Of a DNA stretch of 62,049 nucleotides, positions 8,033 to 16,502 are shown one piece after another. The notes under the pieces were generated by a model. It saw nothing but the letters and a program-made list of their open reading frames with translations. It searched no databases and was not told the origin of the DNA. The position numbers and the translations under genes are program-made. Position 1 is the first letter of the stretch. Each line of letters opens with the position of its first letter. This DNA is from CAYXDO01 sp964463485. GTDB taxonomy: Bacteria > Myxococcota > Kuafuiibacteriia > Kuafuiibacteriales > Kuafuiibacteriaceae. The DNA lies in contig CAYXDO010000058.1 in NCBI GenBank assembly GCA_964463485.1, positions 1 to 62,049 on the forward strand. Reading direction: 5' to 3'.

Positions 8033-8821
8033 TCAAACTATCGACCTGCGATGCAATGCGTAGTCGTAGACCTGTTGGTCGGGCTCGCAGAGTTGCGAGA
8101 TCCTCGCGAGCATTCGCTCATTTATCATTTGATTCGCTGGCGCGGGACTTCGATTCTTCTGTCTGACCTCGAGACGAACGCCCAAGCTCTTGTGGAACCT
8201 CTGGGCGAAATCATCAAGGTCCTCGAGGATCCCAACGACTCGAAAATGGTCGAGTACCCGACGAGCCGAGCGGATCTCAGCGTCACCGACCGATCCGTCC
8301 GAGAGCCGCCTTCCGCTGAGCTGCGCGACCATCAGGCTTCCTAGCCTCTTCGCCTTTTCGGTCTCGACAAACTGCTCCAGGTCTTCGGCGATCTGCCCGA
8401 ACCCGCTGTGCGTCTTGAATCGGTCGTAGAAGTAGTGAGACAGCCAGCGCGACGTTGGGTTTCGGAGCATAGTCACGAAGCTCCATTCGGAGGCGAACGC
8501 GTCGCAGATTTCCTCCGACAGGTTCACGTGGCCCGAAAGAAAATGGCGTCTCTGCCGCATGCTCAAGAAATACGCCGTCAAGGCGAGGTTCATCTCGTTC
8601 GGGGGCCGACCCATCAGCGCGGACCCGCGCGCCAAAGCGTGAACGTCGAACCAGGTCGTCCTCCCGCTCCAGAAATGCCGGGCAATGGCCTCCGTGAGCG
8701 CAGAACCAGCACACTTCGGAATGTGGACGAAGAGGAGGCGGGATCGAATCTGTGGCACGCTCCGCTTCGAGGCGTGCCAACGAACCCTCGACATCAAAGT
8801 CTTGACTTCCATGGAGGCCAC
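8033..8821 (-). CDS. Sulfotransferase family 2 domain protein
   Basis: A 262-residue enzyme expected to transfer sulfate from PAPS to a carbohydrate. The 5'-phosphosulfate loop is LLFVHIPKCAGSALTEAI (residues about 29-46). The 3'-phosphate site is TMLRNPTSRWLSHYFYDRF near residue 115, both characteristic of carbohydrate sulfotransferases. It starts one base after the stop of the upstream methyltransferase and ends a four-gene run of exostosin-like enzyme, sulfotransferase, methyltransferase and sulfotransferase. The substrate is probably the glycan made by that run. Bacterial members of this family are often on mobile glycan loci, which fits the scar immediately downstream. Confidence 0.85.
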   Translation of the reverse strand: MASMEVKTLMSRVRWHASKRSVPQIRSRLLFVHIPKCAGSALTEAIARHFWSGRTTWFDVHALARGSALMGRPPNEMNLALTAYFLSMRQRRHFLSGHVNLSEEICDAFASEWSFVTMLRNPTSRWLSHYFYDRFKTHSGFGQIAEDLEQFVETEKAKRLGSLMVAQLSGRRLSDGSVGDAEIRSARRVLDHFRVVGILEDLDDFAQRFHKSLGVRLEVRQKNRSPAPANQMINERMLARISQLCEPDQQVYDYALHRRSIV

Positions 8822-8822
8822 T

Positions 8823-9554
8823 TTACCGGACGGTCAGCTCGATGATCGGAAACACTTTTTCCTCTGGACCCCAGCCGCGAGCAATCAAGTCATACTCGCG
8901 GGGTCCGAAGGTACGAGTCAGGTCGATGGGTCTATCCTTCAAATACGATTCTTGGAACCAATAGGCATGCGAGATGTAGATGCGCCCGCCCGCCCGCATG
9001 GCCCCTGGAACGTTTCTGAAAAAAAACGTTCGCTGGTCTTCCCCGCAGTGGTTCAACACCGAGAATGCGAGTCCGAAATCGAATCTCCGCCAGCCCGACG
9101 GCAACTCGAAGTCCCGCGACACTTCGATGCTCGGATTCTTGAGCTTCAGAGGGCTCGAAGACAAGATTCGGCGAGCCGTGTGGACGAAATCTGGGTTTGA
9201 ATCGACGCCGTGATAGTTCCCGGAATCGAGGAACTCGACGAAGTGAGTCCCGCCTCGGATCGGACCACATCCAACGTCGAGAAGCCTCGACGAAGTCTCG
9301 AGCCCTCGGTCCCGCAAGAACTCGAGTTGGAATCGACCCCTCCGAACCCACTGCTCCTTCCCACCGCCCAGCAGATTCTTGTAGCCTTCGGCCTCGATCT
9401 CATTCTCGCTCAGCCGAACCCGGTCGTAACGCCAGTCCCAGGGTCTTAGCCCTCCCAGACGAAGCCGGTGAGAAATCCCTTTGACGAGCCTGACAAACCT
9501 TGCAGGTCGTACAAAGCGGCGCCAATCGCTCGATCGCAGACGCTCACCAATCAT
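8823..9554 (-). CDS. Class I SAM-dependent methyltransferase
   Basis: A 243-residue methyltransferase. Motif I is RLLDVGCGPIRGGTHF near residue 90, followed by an acidic residue in YHGVDSNPDF, and the motif IV region reads FGLAFSVLNHCGED. The N-terminal 60 residues are basic (RFVRPARFVRLVKGISHRLR) and could bind membrane or an acidic glycan. Its start overlaps the stop of the upstream sulfotransferase by 11 nt, which implies one transcript with both sulfotransferases. A sugar O-methyltransferase of a sulfated glycan is plausible but unproven. Confidence 0.8.
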   Translation of the reverse strand: MIGERLRSSDWRRFVRPARFVRLVKGISHRLRLGGLRPWDWRYDRVRLSENEIEAEGYKNLLGGGKEQWVRRGRFQLEFLRDRGLETSSRLLDVGCGPIRGGTHFVEFLDSGNYHGVDSNPDFVHTARRILSSSPLKLKNPSIEVSRDFELPSGWRRFDFGLAFSVLNHCGEDQRTFFFRNVPGAMRAGGRIYISHAYWFQESYLKDRPIDLTRTFGPREYDLIARGWGPEEKVFPIIELTVR

Positions 9555-10374
9555 TGTTCTCTGCGTATCCGAGGGAAATCAGAAGCCCCCCCGCCTCCTC
9601 TTTGAAGAGCTGCTTTTGCTCGTCGGTCATGACAGACTTCCAGCGTCCCCGACCGTCGAATATCGGCTGATTGATCTGCCAGTTTCGATATTGCTTGTGC
9701 GTGGACTGTGAATACTCCGGCGGACGTACCAGAGTCTTGGAATACCAGCTCCGTGGCTGCTGATGGAACTCCAGCATGGCCGGCTCGAACTCCTCGCAAA
9801 GGAACGAGCAAATACGTCGAGTCGCGGCCTCCGAGTGGGTGACGAGCTCCTCATACCGAATCAAGAGCACGCGAGGGTCGGTCGAATGATGAAGCGCGAG
9901 GGCGTTGTCCCATACCCATCGGCGTATCCCATGCACGAAACTCTCGTGGCGCTTCCCGAGCGAACACGCTACGTCCCTGCCGTCCCTTTGGATGATGACG
10001 AACCGCGCTTCAGGTAGGAGCGCCAAGAGCCGCGAGACATACCAAATGTGTCGAGGCGTCTTCTCCGCCCAACGACTTTTCCCTTTGACGATCGCCCGAA
10101 ACTGGAACCTCTTCGCCGAAGCCAGGATATCCTCGTCCGATCTCTCTGGAAAACCGAAATTCGTCTCTCCCGGAATCGGAAGGATATTCGAGTGACACCC
10201 TATGATGGCAAGCAACAGCGACGTCCCGCTGTGCCCGCAGCCTGCCACGAGTATGGGTCCGGCCGGCTTCACGCCGCGAATTCTCGCATGGTAGCCATGC
10301 AGAAGCCGGTCTCGAGTTTCCTTCCTGCGTCGCGACAATCGAGACCAGAGACGGCTCGCGCGAATCACGTCCAT
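9544..10374 (-). CDS. Sulfotransferase family protein
   Basis: A second PAPS-dependent sulfotransferase, about 276 residues. The PAPS loop is ILVAGCGHSGTSLLLAII and the 3'-phosphate site is FVIIQRDGRDVACSLGKR; RYEELV lies further on, as in the Sulfotransfer_3 group. The frame stays open to 10494, but that would overlap the exostosin-like gene by 130 nt. The ATG at 10374 gives a short overlap with the upstream stop (10365) and puts the PAPS loop near residue 38. It belongs to a different family branch from the sulfotransferase at 8033, so the two probably modify different positions. Confidence 0.84.
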   Translation of the reverse strand: MDVIRASRLWSRLSRRRKETRDRLLHGYHARIRGVKPAGPILVAGCGHSGTSLLLAIIGCHSNILPIPGETNFGFPERSDEDILASAKRFQFRAIVKGKSRWAEKTPRHIWYVSRLLALLPEARFVIIQRDGRDVACSLGKRHESFVHGIRRWVWDNALALHHSTDPRVLLIRYEELVTHSEAATRRICSFLCEEFEPAMLEFHQQPRSWYSKTLVRPPEYSQSTHKQYRNWQINQPIFDGRGRWKSVMTDEQKQLFKEEAGGLLISLGYAENNDW

Positions 10375-11399
10375 GAGCGAGAGGTAAGGCCCGCGTCGCC
10401 CCCGAACCCTCGAACGAGCCGTTTGATCGTCCTGTTGCGTCGAAGCGATCTTCCGATTTTCGAAACCTTCACGATCGGTCGCCTCATCGACCAAAGTACC
10501 GATTCTGGCACGACTTGCGTCCGCGCCATCGAGGTACAGCTCTCGACGATGTAGTTGAAGTAGCTCGCCTCCGAGAAGCGCGACTCGTAACAGTCTATTG
10601 CCAGCCTGCTCATCTCTTCATACTTCGATTCGTGCTCGGACGCGATGCGTTCGACGTCGAGAATGTGCCTCTCCTTCACCGTTATCGTGCATCTGGACCA
10701 TTCGGCACAGCGCGGGGCAATCCATCCGTCCGAGATGACGATGGGAACGACACCCAGTTTCAGCGACTCGAAGAGTCGAATGCTCCCCGCGCCGATTCCG
10801 CGCGGACACAACGAAAACTTCGTGGCCAGGAGAATCTCGTAGTACTCCCTCTGCCTGTCCTCACGTACGGTTGGATCCTTTTCGGACCACATTCGAAAGT
10901 CCGATGAGTCCTTGATGAGAACATCGGAACGAGAGAACTGAATGTCGAAGAGTCGCTGCCGAATGGGGTGGGATCGCCGGCCGACGAAGCTCAAGAGATA
11001 TTTCTTGCCTCGATCTCGGGCGCTCGTTGCTACGTGCGATTTCACATGAGAGTTGAAGCTCCCAGAACAAGCGTACCCCCCGGTCTTCACTCTTCCCCAT
11101 GTCAAGAGATTGCTCCGAGCCGACTCATAGATTCCGCGATTGAGCACGAGAGGCTCGGCGCGATGTGAAATGGTAAAGCACTTGTTGGCATGCTTTCGGA
11201 TCACGTCCAGCTCGGCGAGCTGGTCCAGGTACTCGTTCTCGCGCGGCGTGTTTCCAATACCCACCACGAGAATGATGTCCGCGGTGTCGGGCGAGGAAGT
11301 CAGCTCATGGCGCCGGTCGGAGGCCGCGTGCAAACCGACGAGGCGCGCTACGGCTCTCTCTAGCTCGGGTCCAGGATAGCTCGTGATGAAGACTCGCAC
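10365..11399 (-). CDS. Exostosin-like glycosyltransferase (GT47 type)
   Basis: A protein of about 344 residues resembling the exostosin domain of GT47. The diagnostic stretch is FSLCPRGIGAGSIRLFESLK, continuing GVVPIVISDGW, which forms the donor-sugar pocket in exostosin-like enzymes. FVGRRSHPIRQRLF earlier also fits the family. The open frame begins at a TTG at 11471; the GTG at 11399 (VRVFITSYPG) is preferred because the preceding 24 residues look non-native. It is first in a run with two sulfotransferases and a methyltransferase. In animals, exostosins polymerise heparan chains that are then sulfated; here only the general idea of a sulfated polymer carries over. Confidence 0.72.
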   Translation of the reverse strand: MRVFITSYPGPELERAVARLVGLHAASDRRHELTSSPDTADIILVVGIGNTPRENEYLDQLAELDVIRKHANKCFTISHRAEPLVLNRGIYESARSNLLTWGRVKTGGYACSGSFNSHVKSHVATSARDRGKKYLLSFVGRRSHPIRQRLFDIQFSRSDVLIKDSSDFRMWSEKDPTVREDRQREYYEILLATKFSLCPRGIGAGSIRLFESLKLGVVPIVISDGWIAPRCAEWSRCTITVKERHILDVERIASEHESKYEEMSRLAIDCYESRFSEASYFNYIVESCTSMARTQVVPESVLWSMRRPIVKVSKIGRSLRRNRTIKRLVRGFGGDAGLTSRSWT

Positions 11400-11515
11400 G
11401 GCGTCAGAATTTTCGGGCCGGCCTCGGCTCCCGTGCTGAAAAGCACAGGCAAACGGACGTGACAAGGTCAAAGTGACTGCGTAGCCTTGCGTCCCAGCTC
11501 ACTGCGGCGAGCGAC

Positions 11516-11629
11516 AATGCCGATCGGTGAGAGGCTCGGCTCAATCCGGTCCGGGTCCCGGTCCCTGTCCCGGTCCCGGTCCCGGTCCCGGTCCCGGTCC
11601 TAATGCCGATCAGTTAGAGGCTCGGCTCA
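11516..11629. repeat. GGTCCC hexanucleotide array between two 28-bp direct repeats
   Basis: A run of CGGTCC/CGGTCCC-type hexamers fills 11546-11600. It is bracketed by two near-identical 28-bp copies starting AATGCCGATC (11516-11543 and 11602-11629; two mismatches). Further on, a hairpin GCTCAGCC-TC-GGCTGAGC lies at 11664-11681. No gene overlaps this stretch, which separates the leftward glycan run from the rightward peptide gene. The rest of 11400-11742 shows no convincing coding sequence. Confidence 0.85.
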
Positions 11630-11742
11630 GTCCTCGGTGTGCCTTCGGAGGCATACAGGCGCAGCTCAGCCTCGGCTGAGCCGTGGAAGTGACTCGATGC
11701 GAAGTAGTTGTGGCCGCCAAAGCTTCGTGTTAGCTTGGCCCA

Positions 11743-11907
11743 ATGACTGAAAACCAGGATTTCACCCCCATTCAGAGCCAGGATCAGACTTCAGCTACGA
11801 AGCGACCCTTCGAGGAGGCAAAGCTGACCTTCGTCGAGCCGCAGCTGAGTCAACTAGGCGACGTGCGGGACGTGACGGCAACGTTTCTCATCTCCTTCAC
11901 TCCGTGA
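11743..11907 (+). CDS. 54-residue peptide with a lasso-type leader motif (possible RiPP precursor)
   Basis: A hand-translated 54-codon ORF, MTENQDFTPIQSQDQ at the start and VTATFLISFTP at the end. Residues FVEPQLSQLGDVRDVT match the lasso-peptide leader pattern Y/F-x-x-P-x-L-x3-G-x5-T, which recruits a RiPP recognition element. The residues that would follow the Thr, ATFLISFTP, are short and lack the Gly1 and Asp/Glu7-9 of a lasso core. It ends 42 bp before a gene for a nucleotidyltransferase of the type seen in some lasso clusters. No RRE protein, transglutaminase-like protease or asparagine synthetase-like cyclase lies nearby. It could instead be a small unrelated protein. Confidence 0.5.
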   Translation: MTENQDFTPIQSQDQTSATKRPFEEAKLTFVEPQLSQLGDVRDVTATFLISFTP

Positions 11908-11949
11908 TCTAGCCAGCTTCGGCCGATCCGGCTCTGCAAGAGCCCCTCG

Positions 11950-13104
11950 TTGGAAATCTCGAGCCACCAAGGCTTCGCCCCGGAGGCTAAGCTTTTGGTG
12001 CTGGCGTGTAGCCACGGCTCGATCGAGACCCGAGCCACCAGGCTTGGGGAGCTCGCCCGCGTTGCCAACTGTCAATCGGTCGTTGACCTCGCCCTCGCGC
12101 ACGGTGTAGCTCCGCCCGTTTTCCGGGCGCTGTCCTCCATCGACCATCGGGTCGATCCTGAGGCGCTCGAACGGCTCCGTCGTTTTCAGCGCGACCTCGC
12201 GGTCCGAAACCTCGCGCTGGCGCGCGAGCTCTCCGAACAGCTCGAGCGTTTTGAGCGGGCAGGGCTGTCGGCGTTGGCCCTGAAGGGGCCGATCCTGGCC
12301 CTCAACGCTTATGGGGATGTCGGGGCTCGCCAGTTTCAGGACCTCGACATCTTGGTGGCGGCCCGCGCGTATCCTGTCGCCTGCGAGCTTCTTGCTTCGG
12401 CCGGTTTCGAGCTCCGTCAGGACTGGGGTTATCAGGCGAGCTTTCGCAGGAAAGCTACGACGATCGACCTCCATCGTCAGTCCGGGTCTCCCGATCTCGG
12501 AAGAGCGGTTCCGTTCGAGGATCTTTGGGCCCGCCGTCAGGTCGTCCGCTTCGCTGGGCGAAGCATTTTCACTCCGGGTCCCGAAGACACACTCATTTTG
12601 AGCTGTGCGGAGCTGATGGGAGATGGTCTCCACCATCGACTGACGCTCCAGAAGGTTCGTGACGTCGCGGCTGCGTCGAGCTCCCCTCGCCTGGAGTGGG
12701 CCGAGGTTCGAAGGCGCGCCCGACGATTTGGCTGTCTTCGCCACGTCGCTGGTGGGTTGGCGGTCGCGCAGGCGCTCGTTGGTCTGGATGCTCCGACCGA
12801 CCGCTTGCCTCCCCCGCCGCGATTCTCGCAACGGGTGACGCGCGCTATCTTTGACGCGGATGGCCCGAAGCTCCCGACTCCCCTGGAGCTCCTGCGCTTT
12901 TCGTTCGAGCTGAGGGCGCTCAGCCCCGAGCTCGCGCGGCAGACCCTGGCGATTGGCGCGCGGTTGATCGCGCCCAACGAGCACGATCGCGAGCTCATTC
13001 ACCTCCCGCGCCGGCTCGAGGCGTTTTATTACGGAGTTCGTCCGGTCCGCCTGGTGTTGGAGCGCATCAGGAAGCAATATTCGAAGGCAAAAAGCAGAGC
13101 CTGA
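11950..13104 (+). CDS. NTP_transf_5-type nucleotidyltransferase family protein
   Basis: A 384-residue protein of the uncharacterised nucleotidyltransferase family (pfam14907-like). The signature is LALKGPILALNAYGDVGARQ followed by QDLDILV, giving the Lys-Gly and the metal-binding Asp-x-Asp of the polymerase-beta fold near residues 93-120. The C-terminal two thirds are helical and Arg-rich. The frame begins at TTG 11950; no better in-frame ATG precedes the domain. Members of this family sit in lasso and other RiPP or polysaccharide loci, but their reaction is poorly defined. Here it follows the 54-residue peptide gene by 42 bp on the same strand, so the two are probably co-expressed. Confidence 0.78.
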   Translation: MEISSHQGFAPEAKLLVLACSHGSIETRATRLGELARVANCQSVVDLALAHGVAPPVFRALSSIDHRVDPEALERLRRFQRDLAVRNLALARELSEQLERFERAGLSALALKGPILALNAYGDVGARQFQDLDILVAARAYPVACELLASAGFELRQDWGYQASFRRKATTIDLHRQSGSPDLGRAVPFEDLWARRQVVRFAGRSIFTPGPEDTLILSCAELMGDGLHHRLTLQKVRDVAAASSSPRLEWAEVRRRARRFGCLRHVAGGLAVAQALVGLDAPTDRLPPPPRFSQRVTRAIFDADGPKLPTPLELLRFSFELRALSPELARQTLAIGARLIAPNEHDRELIHLPRRLEAFYYGVRPVRLVLERIRKQYSKAKSRA

Positions 13105-13367
13105 GGTGGCCCTTGCTCTGCTCAGCCAGGCGGTGGATGAGTGCCTGAGGTGAGCCTCAGCTCGGAGTGCATGGGTACGAACGGGTTGGCCGTTGTGTTG
13201 TCGGAGTCAATCTTCCACCCAGGTTCTTGATCTCATAACTGTGATGGATGGCACGGCGAACTCTTCGGCGCAGGCATATTAGTTCCCGGTCGGGGCCCGG
13301 CCATTCATGGCACCAGAACAATCGCCGCCTCGTTGACACCGTGAAGAACCTGTGTCAAGCCAGGCCA

Positions 13368-14090
13368 ATGTCTAAACAAACCCTACTCTCATTCAGCGCA
13401 CTGTCTCTCGTCATCGCCGCGGCGTGCGGGCCGGAATCGGACGTCGGTTCGCCCGAAGGCTCCGTCCTCGCGGAGGTGACGCTCGACGTCGATCCCATGA
13501 CCGGCGAGTTCGTGAACACGCACGTCTCCGAGGGGCTCCGACCGTCGGCCCTCGTCGGAAGCCAGTTCACTGTGGTCTTGAAGACCTGCAACGGCGGGGC
13601 GACGTGCCCGGCCGGCTGCATATCGGGTTCGGCTGTCCGAACCATTCGAGCGGTCGTCGCCCTCAACAACGGCGTTAGCTTCCAAACGGTGCGAATCGGC
13701 GACGCGACCGACCTCAACCTCGCCGGCAATACCATCCGCGCTAACTACCAGGTGACCGATTCCAACGGAGTGACCGCCGGAGGTTCCATGTTTCAGCGCG
13801 ACGCACCCGGCTCCGGGACCGCGACCACTCTCGCGTCGTGCCCCGACACCAACAACTGCGACCCACTCGCCGGTCCGAATGCACACACCGTGCTCCACTC
13901 CGACGACGCCCAGACGCAAGGCATGTCCATCAACACGCAGGGAGGCGTCGTCACGGACTGCACCCATCCCATCAGGCTGCAGTTCAAGATCTGTGACGCA
14001 GCGGGGGTGAATGGCTCAACGTCCGGAACGAACCCGCCCAACATCAATTCTGGCAATCAGAACGTCGCCCCGACCACCGCCTGCCCCTAA
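13368..14090 (+). CDS. Secreted lipoprotein of unknown function
   Basis: A 240-residue exported lipoprotein. The signal peptide starts MSKQTLLSFSALSLVIAA and ends in the lipobox IAAAC, with Gly next, so the mature protein begins at Cys near residue 22. The ATG at 13368 is chosen because the longer frame from 13248 adds a signal-disrupting Arg-rich stretch. The mature part is rich in Thr, Gly and Asn, with paired cysteines (TCNGGATCPAGC, CPDTNNC) suggesting disulfides, and a beta-rich C-terminus. No domain was recognised. It is separated from the nucleotidyltransferase by 263 bp with no gene, and is followed by a hairpin. Confidence 0.75.
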   Translation: MSKQTLLSFSALSLVIAAACGPESDVGSPEGSVLAEVTLDVDPMTGEFVNTHVSEGLRPSALVGSQFTVVLKTCNGGATCPAGCISGSAVRTIRAVVALNNGVSFQTVRIGDATDLNLAGNTIRANYQVTDSNGVTAGGSMFQRDAPGSGTATTLASCPDTNNCDPLAGPNAHTVLHSDDAQTQGMSINTQGGVVTDCTHPIRLQFKICDAAGVNGSTSGTNPPNINSGNQNVAPTTACP

Positions 14091-14105
14091 CCTCATGTCC
14101 TGGGA

Positions 14106-14126
14106 GCGCAGGCATTCTGCCTGCGC
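14106..14126. terminator. Perfect 9-bp hairpin after the lipoprotein gene (terminator or extragenic palindrome)
   Basis: GCGCAGGCA-TTC-TGCCTGCGC forms a 9-bp stem with a 3-nt loop, 15 bp after the stop at 14090. No U-tract follows, so a classic intrinsic terminator is doubtful. It resembles short extragenic palindromes that recur in many bacterial genomes. Confidence 0.5.
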
Positions 14127-14442
14127 CTAAGCTTCGCGGACTCCCGTTCGCCCACCAACCGTAGACAATTCGGCGTGCCTAGAGCACCCTTCTCCCATGG
14201 ACTCGCGGCGATTGACTCGCGGCGAGGGTTCGGGCAGCCACGCGCGCGTGACTTCGGAGCGCCCGATCGACGGCGGATCGCTGGGCGCAAAGCACTCCGC
14301 TGGCGTCGTCGTAAGTTCCACCGAGCCGGCGGGGAGCCACGCTTCGGCCAGCGGTCCGTTCGCGACGGTGGCTCTCCCGATCCCGATCAGAGGATCGAAG
14401 TTGACCGGCGGGCTCGGCGTCCTATATGCGTCCGCCGACGTC
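14127..14442. other. Non-coding stretch before the DUF5989 gene
   Basis: Frames on both strands stay open here, as expected at high GC, but none has domain-like content or a good start. The frame leading into DUF5989 extends back to 14197, yet its product upstream of residue 83 is low in hydrophobic residues and unlike the family. I see no promoter I would defend. Confidence 0.5.
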
Positions 14443-14592
14443 ATGGGATTCGTTCGAGAGATGTGGGCGTTTTTGAAGGAGCGGAAGAAATTCTGGCTCC
14501 TGCCCATCTTGCTGATGATGGCTTTGCTCGGAGGGCTGATCGTGCTCTCCCAAGGCTCCGCGGTCGCGCCTTTCATCTACACGCTGTTTTAG
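14443..14592 (+). CDS. DUF5989 family small membrane protein
   Basis: A 49-residue protein: an amphipathic start (GFVREMWAFLKERKKFWLLP), one hydrophobic helix (ILLMMALLGGLIVL), then QGSAVAPFIYTLF. This is the standard DUF5989 layout, including the conserved RKKFWLLP and SAVAPFIYTLF stretches. The ATG at 14443 gives exactly the family's length. It ends 3 bp before the carbamoyltransferase start. In many genomes DUF5989, a carbamoyltransferase and SxtJ-type membrane proteins are neighbours, so it may anchor or assist the carbamoyltransferase at the membrane; that role is inferred. Confidence 0.85.
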   Translation: MGFVREMWAFLKERKKFWLLPILLMMALLGGLIVLSQGSAVAPFIYTLF

Positions 14593-14595
14593 TCG

Positions 14596-16422
14596 ATGCG
14601 TGTTCTCGGAATTTCAGCGTTTTACCACGACAGCGCGATCGCGCTGGTGGACGACGGCGTGATCGCGTGGGCCGCGCAGGAGGAGCGATTCACGCGGAAG
14701 AAACACGACGCTCGCTTTCCGCACGCGGCGCTGACGGCGTGCTTGAAGGAGCAGCGGCTCTCGCTCTCCGACATCGACTTCGTCGCCTTCTACGACAAGC
14801 CCTTCCTGAAATTCGAGCGACTCCTGGAGACCTACCTGGCCTTCGCTCCCAAGGGATTTCAGTCGTTTCGAATGGCGCTGCCCCTGTGGCTTCGCGAGAA
14901 GCTGTTTCAGCGCGACCTCCTCGAAAAGGAGCTCGAGAAGCATGGCCTCTTTGACAACTCTCGAGTTCTCTTCTCCGAGCATCACCAGAGCCACGCGGCC
15001 AGCGCCTACTATCCGTCGCCGTTCGATGAGGCCCTCGTCCTGACCATGGACGGCGTCGGTGAGTGGGCGACGACCTCGGTCGGGCTGGGGAAAGGCAACT
15101 CGCTGGAGATGCTCCGCGAGATTCACTTTCCTCACTCCCTAGGGCTCCTGTACTCCGCGTTCACCTACTACACGGGCTTCAAGGTGAACTCAGGAGAGTA
15201 CAAAGTGATGGGTTTGGCGCCTTATGGGTCGCCGCGATTTTCGCCCATGATCCTCGAGAAGCTGGTCGACCTGCGTGAAGACGGCTCCTTCCGGCTCGAT
15301 CTCTCCTACTTCGATTTTGCGACCGGTCTTCGCATGACAGGCGAGAAATTTCACGAGCTCTTTGGCGGGCCGCCTCGCAAGGCCGAGGAGCGCCTCGACC
15401 AGCGCCACATGGATCTCGCGGCCTCGGTGCAAGACGCCGTCGAGCAAATCGTCCTCACCCTCACGCGCTCCTTGGCGCGGGAGACAGGCGCCAAGAACCT
15501 CTGCTTGGCCGGTGGTGTCGCCCTCAACTGCGTCGCCAACGGAAAAATTCTTCGCGACGGCAAGTTCGAGAAGCTCTGGATCCAACCGGCCGCGGGCGAC
15601 GCGGGCGGCGCGCTCGGCGCGGCCCTGACCGGTTATCATCACTTCAAAAAGCAACCTCGACCGTCGACCGGCAAAGATCGCATGAAAGGCGCCTATCTCG
15701 GCAGCGCCTTCACCCAAGCCGAGATCGAGCAGCAACTCACGGACGCCGGCGCCAAATTCACGACTCACCCGGACGATGAGCTCCTTCGGCTGGTGGTCGA
15801 CGACCTCGTCGCGGAGAAAGCGGTGGGTTGGTTCCAGGGCCGCATGGAGTTCGGCCCCCGCGCCCTCGGAGGCCGGTCGATCTTGGGAGATCCGAGGTCG
15901 CCCAAGATGCAGTCGACGCTCAACCTCAAAGTCAAATATCGGGAGTCTTTCCGACCTTTCGCGCCCGCGGTGCTCCGAGAAGACCTCTCGAGTTGGTTCG
16001 AGCTGGCCGTCGACAGCCCCTACATGCTGCTCGTCGCGAACGTCGCCAAATCGCGATGCCTAGAGATGACTCCGGAGCAACAGGCCCTCTTCGGCATCGA
16101 AAAGCTGAACATCCCGCGCTCCGAAATCCCCGCCGTCACGCACGTCGACTACTCCGCGCGGATCCAGACGGTACACGAAGACACCAACCCACGCTTCCAC
16201 GCCCTCCTCACGAAGTTCAAAGAGAAAACCGGCTGCGCCGTTCTCGTGAACACGAGCTTCAACGTGCGCGGCGAGCCCATCGTCGGCAGCCCAAAGGACG
16301 CGTTCCGCTGCCTCATGGGAACGGAGATCGAGACTCTCGCGATCGGCAACTCACTCCTCCGAAAAGAAGACCAAGACCCAAAGCTGAAGCTCGACTACAA
16401 GGCTGCCTTCGAGCTGGACTGA
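14596..16422 (+). CDS. Carbamoyltransferase (NodU/CmcH/TobZ family)
   Basis: A 608-residue O-carbamoyltransferase. It begins VLGISAFYHDSAIALVDDG, the family's ASKHA-fold first strand with the metal-binding His. EHHQSHAASAYYPSPF supplies the next His pair, and LCLAGGVALNCVANGKI with GDAGGALGAAL forms the nucleotide pocket of the N-terminal Kae1-like domain. The C-terminal YrdC-like domain region includes VGWFQGRMEFGPRALGGRSI and FRPFAPAVL, typical of the family. Such enzymes use carbamoyl phosphate and ATP to carbamoylate sugars of glycans or natural products. With DUF5989 in front and SGNH hydrolases behind, surface-glycan carbamoylation is likely. Confidence 0.93.
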   Translation: MRVLGISAFYHDSAIALVDDGVIAWAAQEERFTRKKHDARFPHAALTACLKEQRLSLSDIDFVAFYDKPFLKFERLLETYLAFAPKGFQSFRMALPLWLREKLFQRDLLEKELEKHGLFDNSRVLFSEHHQSHAASAYYPSPFDEALVLTMDGVGEWATTSVGLGKGNSLEMLREIHFPHSLGLLYSAFTYYTGFKVNSGEYKVMGLAPYGSPRFSPMILEKLVDLREDGSFRLDLSYFDFATGLRMTGEKFHELFGGPPRKAEERLDQRHMDLAASVQDAVEQIVLTLTRSLARETGAKNLCLAGGVALNCVANGKILRDGKFEKLWIQPAAGDAGGALGAALTGYHHFKKQPRPSTGKDRMKGAYLGSAFTQAEIEQQLTDAGAKFTTHPDDELLRLVVDDLVAEKAVGWFQGRMEFGPRALGGRSILGDPRSPKMQSTLNLKVKYRESFRPFAPAVLREDLSSWFELAVDSPYMLLVANVAKSRCLEMTPEQQALFGIEKLNIPRSEIPAVTHVDYSARIQTVHEDTNPRFHALLTKFKEKTGCAVLVNTSFNVRGEPIVGSPKDAFRCLMGTEIETLAIGNSLLRKEDQDPKLKLDYKAAFELD

Positions 16423-16502
16423 CGCGCGGCGGCCGCAGTCAAGCTCGCGAGTCGCTCATGGCCGCGCAGGCCTTGGTACAGATCCCGGCGCCTTCGAAGT
16501 GC

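Noticed and set aside
11854..13077. 407-codon minus-strand frame opposite the nucleotidyltransferase
   Set aside because: Low hydrophobic content with many Arg, Gln and Pro; the plus strand shows the nucleotidyltransferase motifs.
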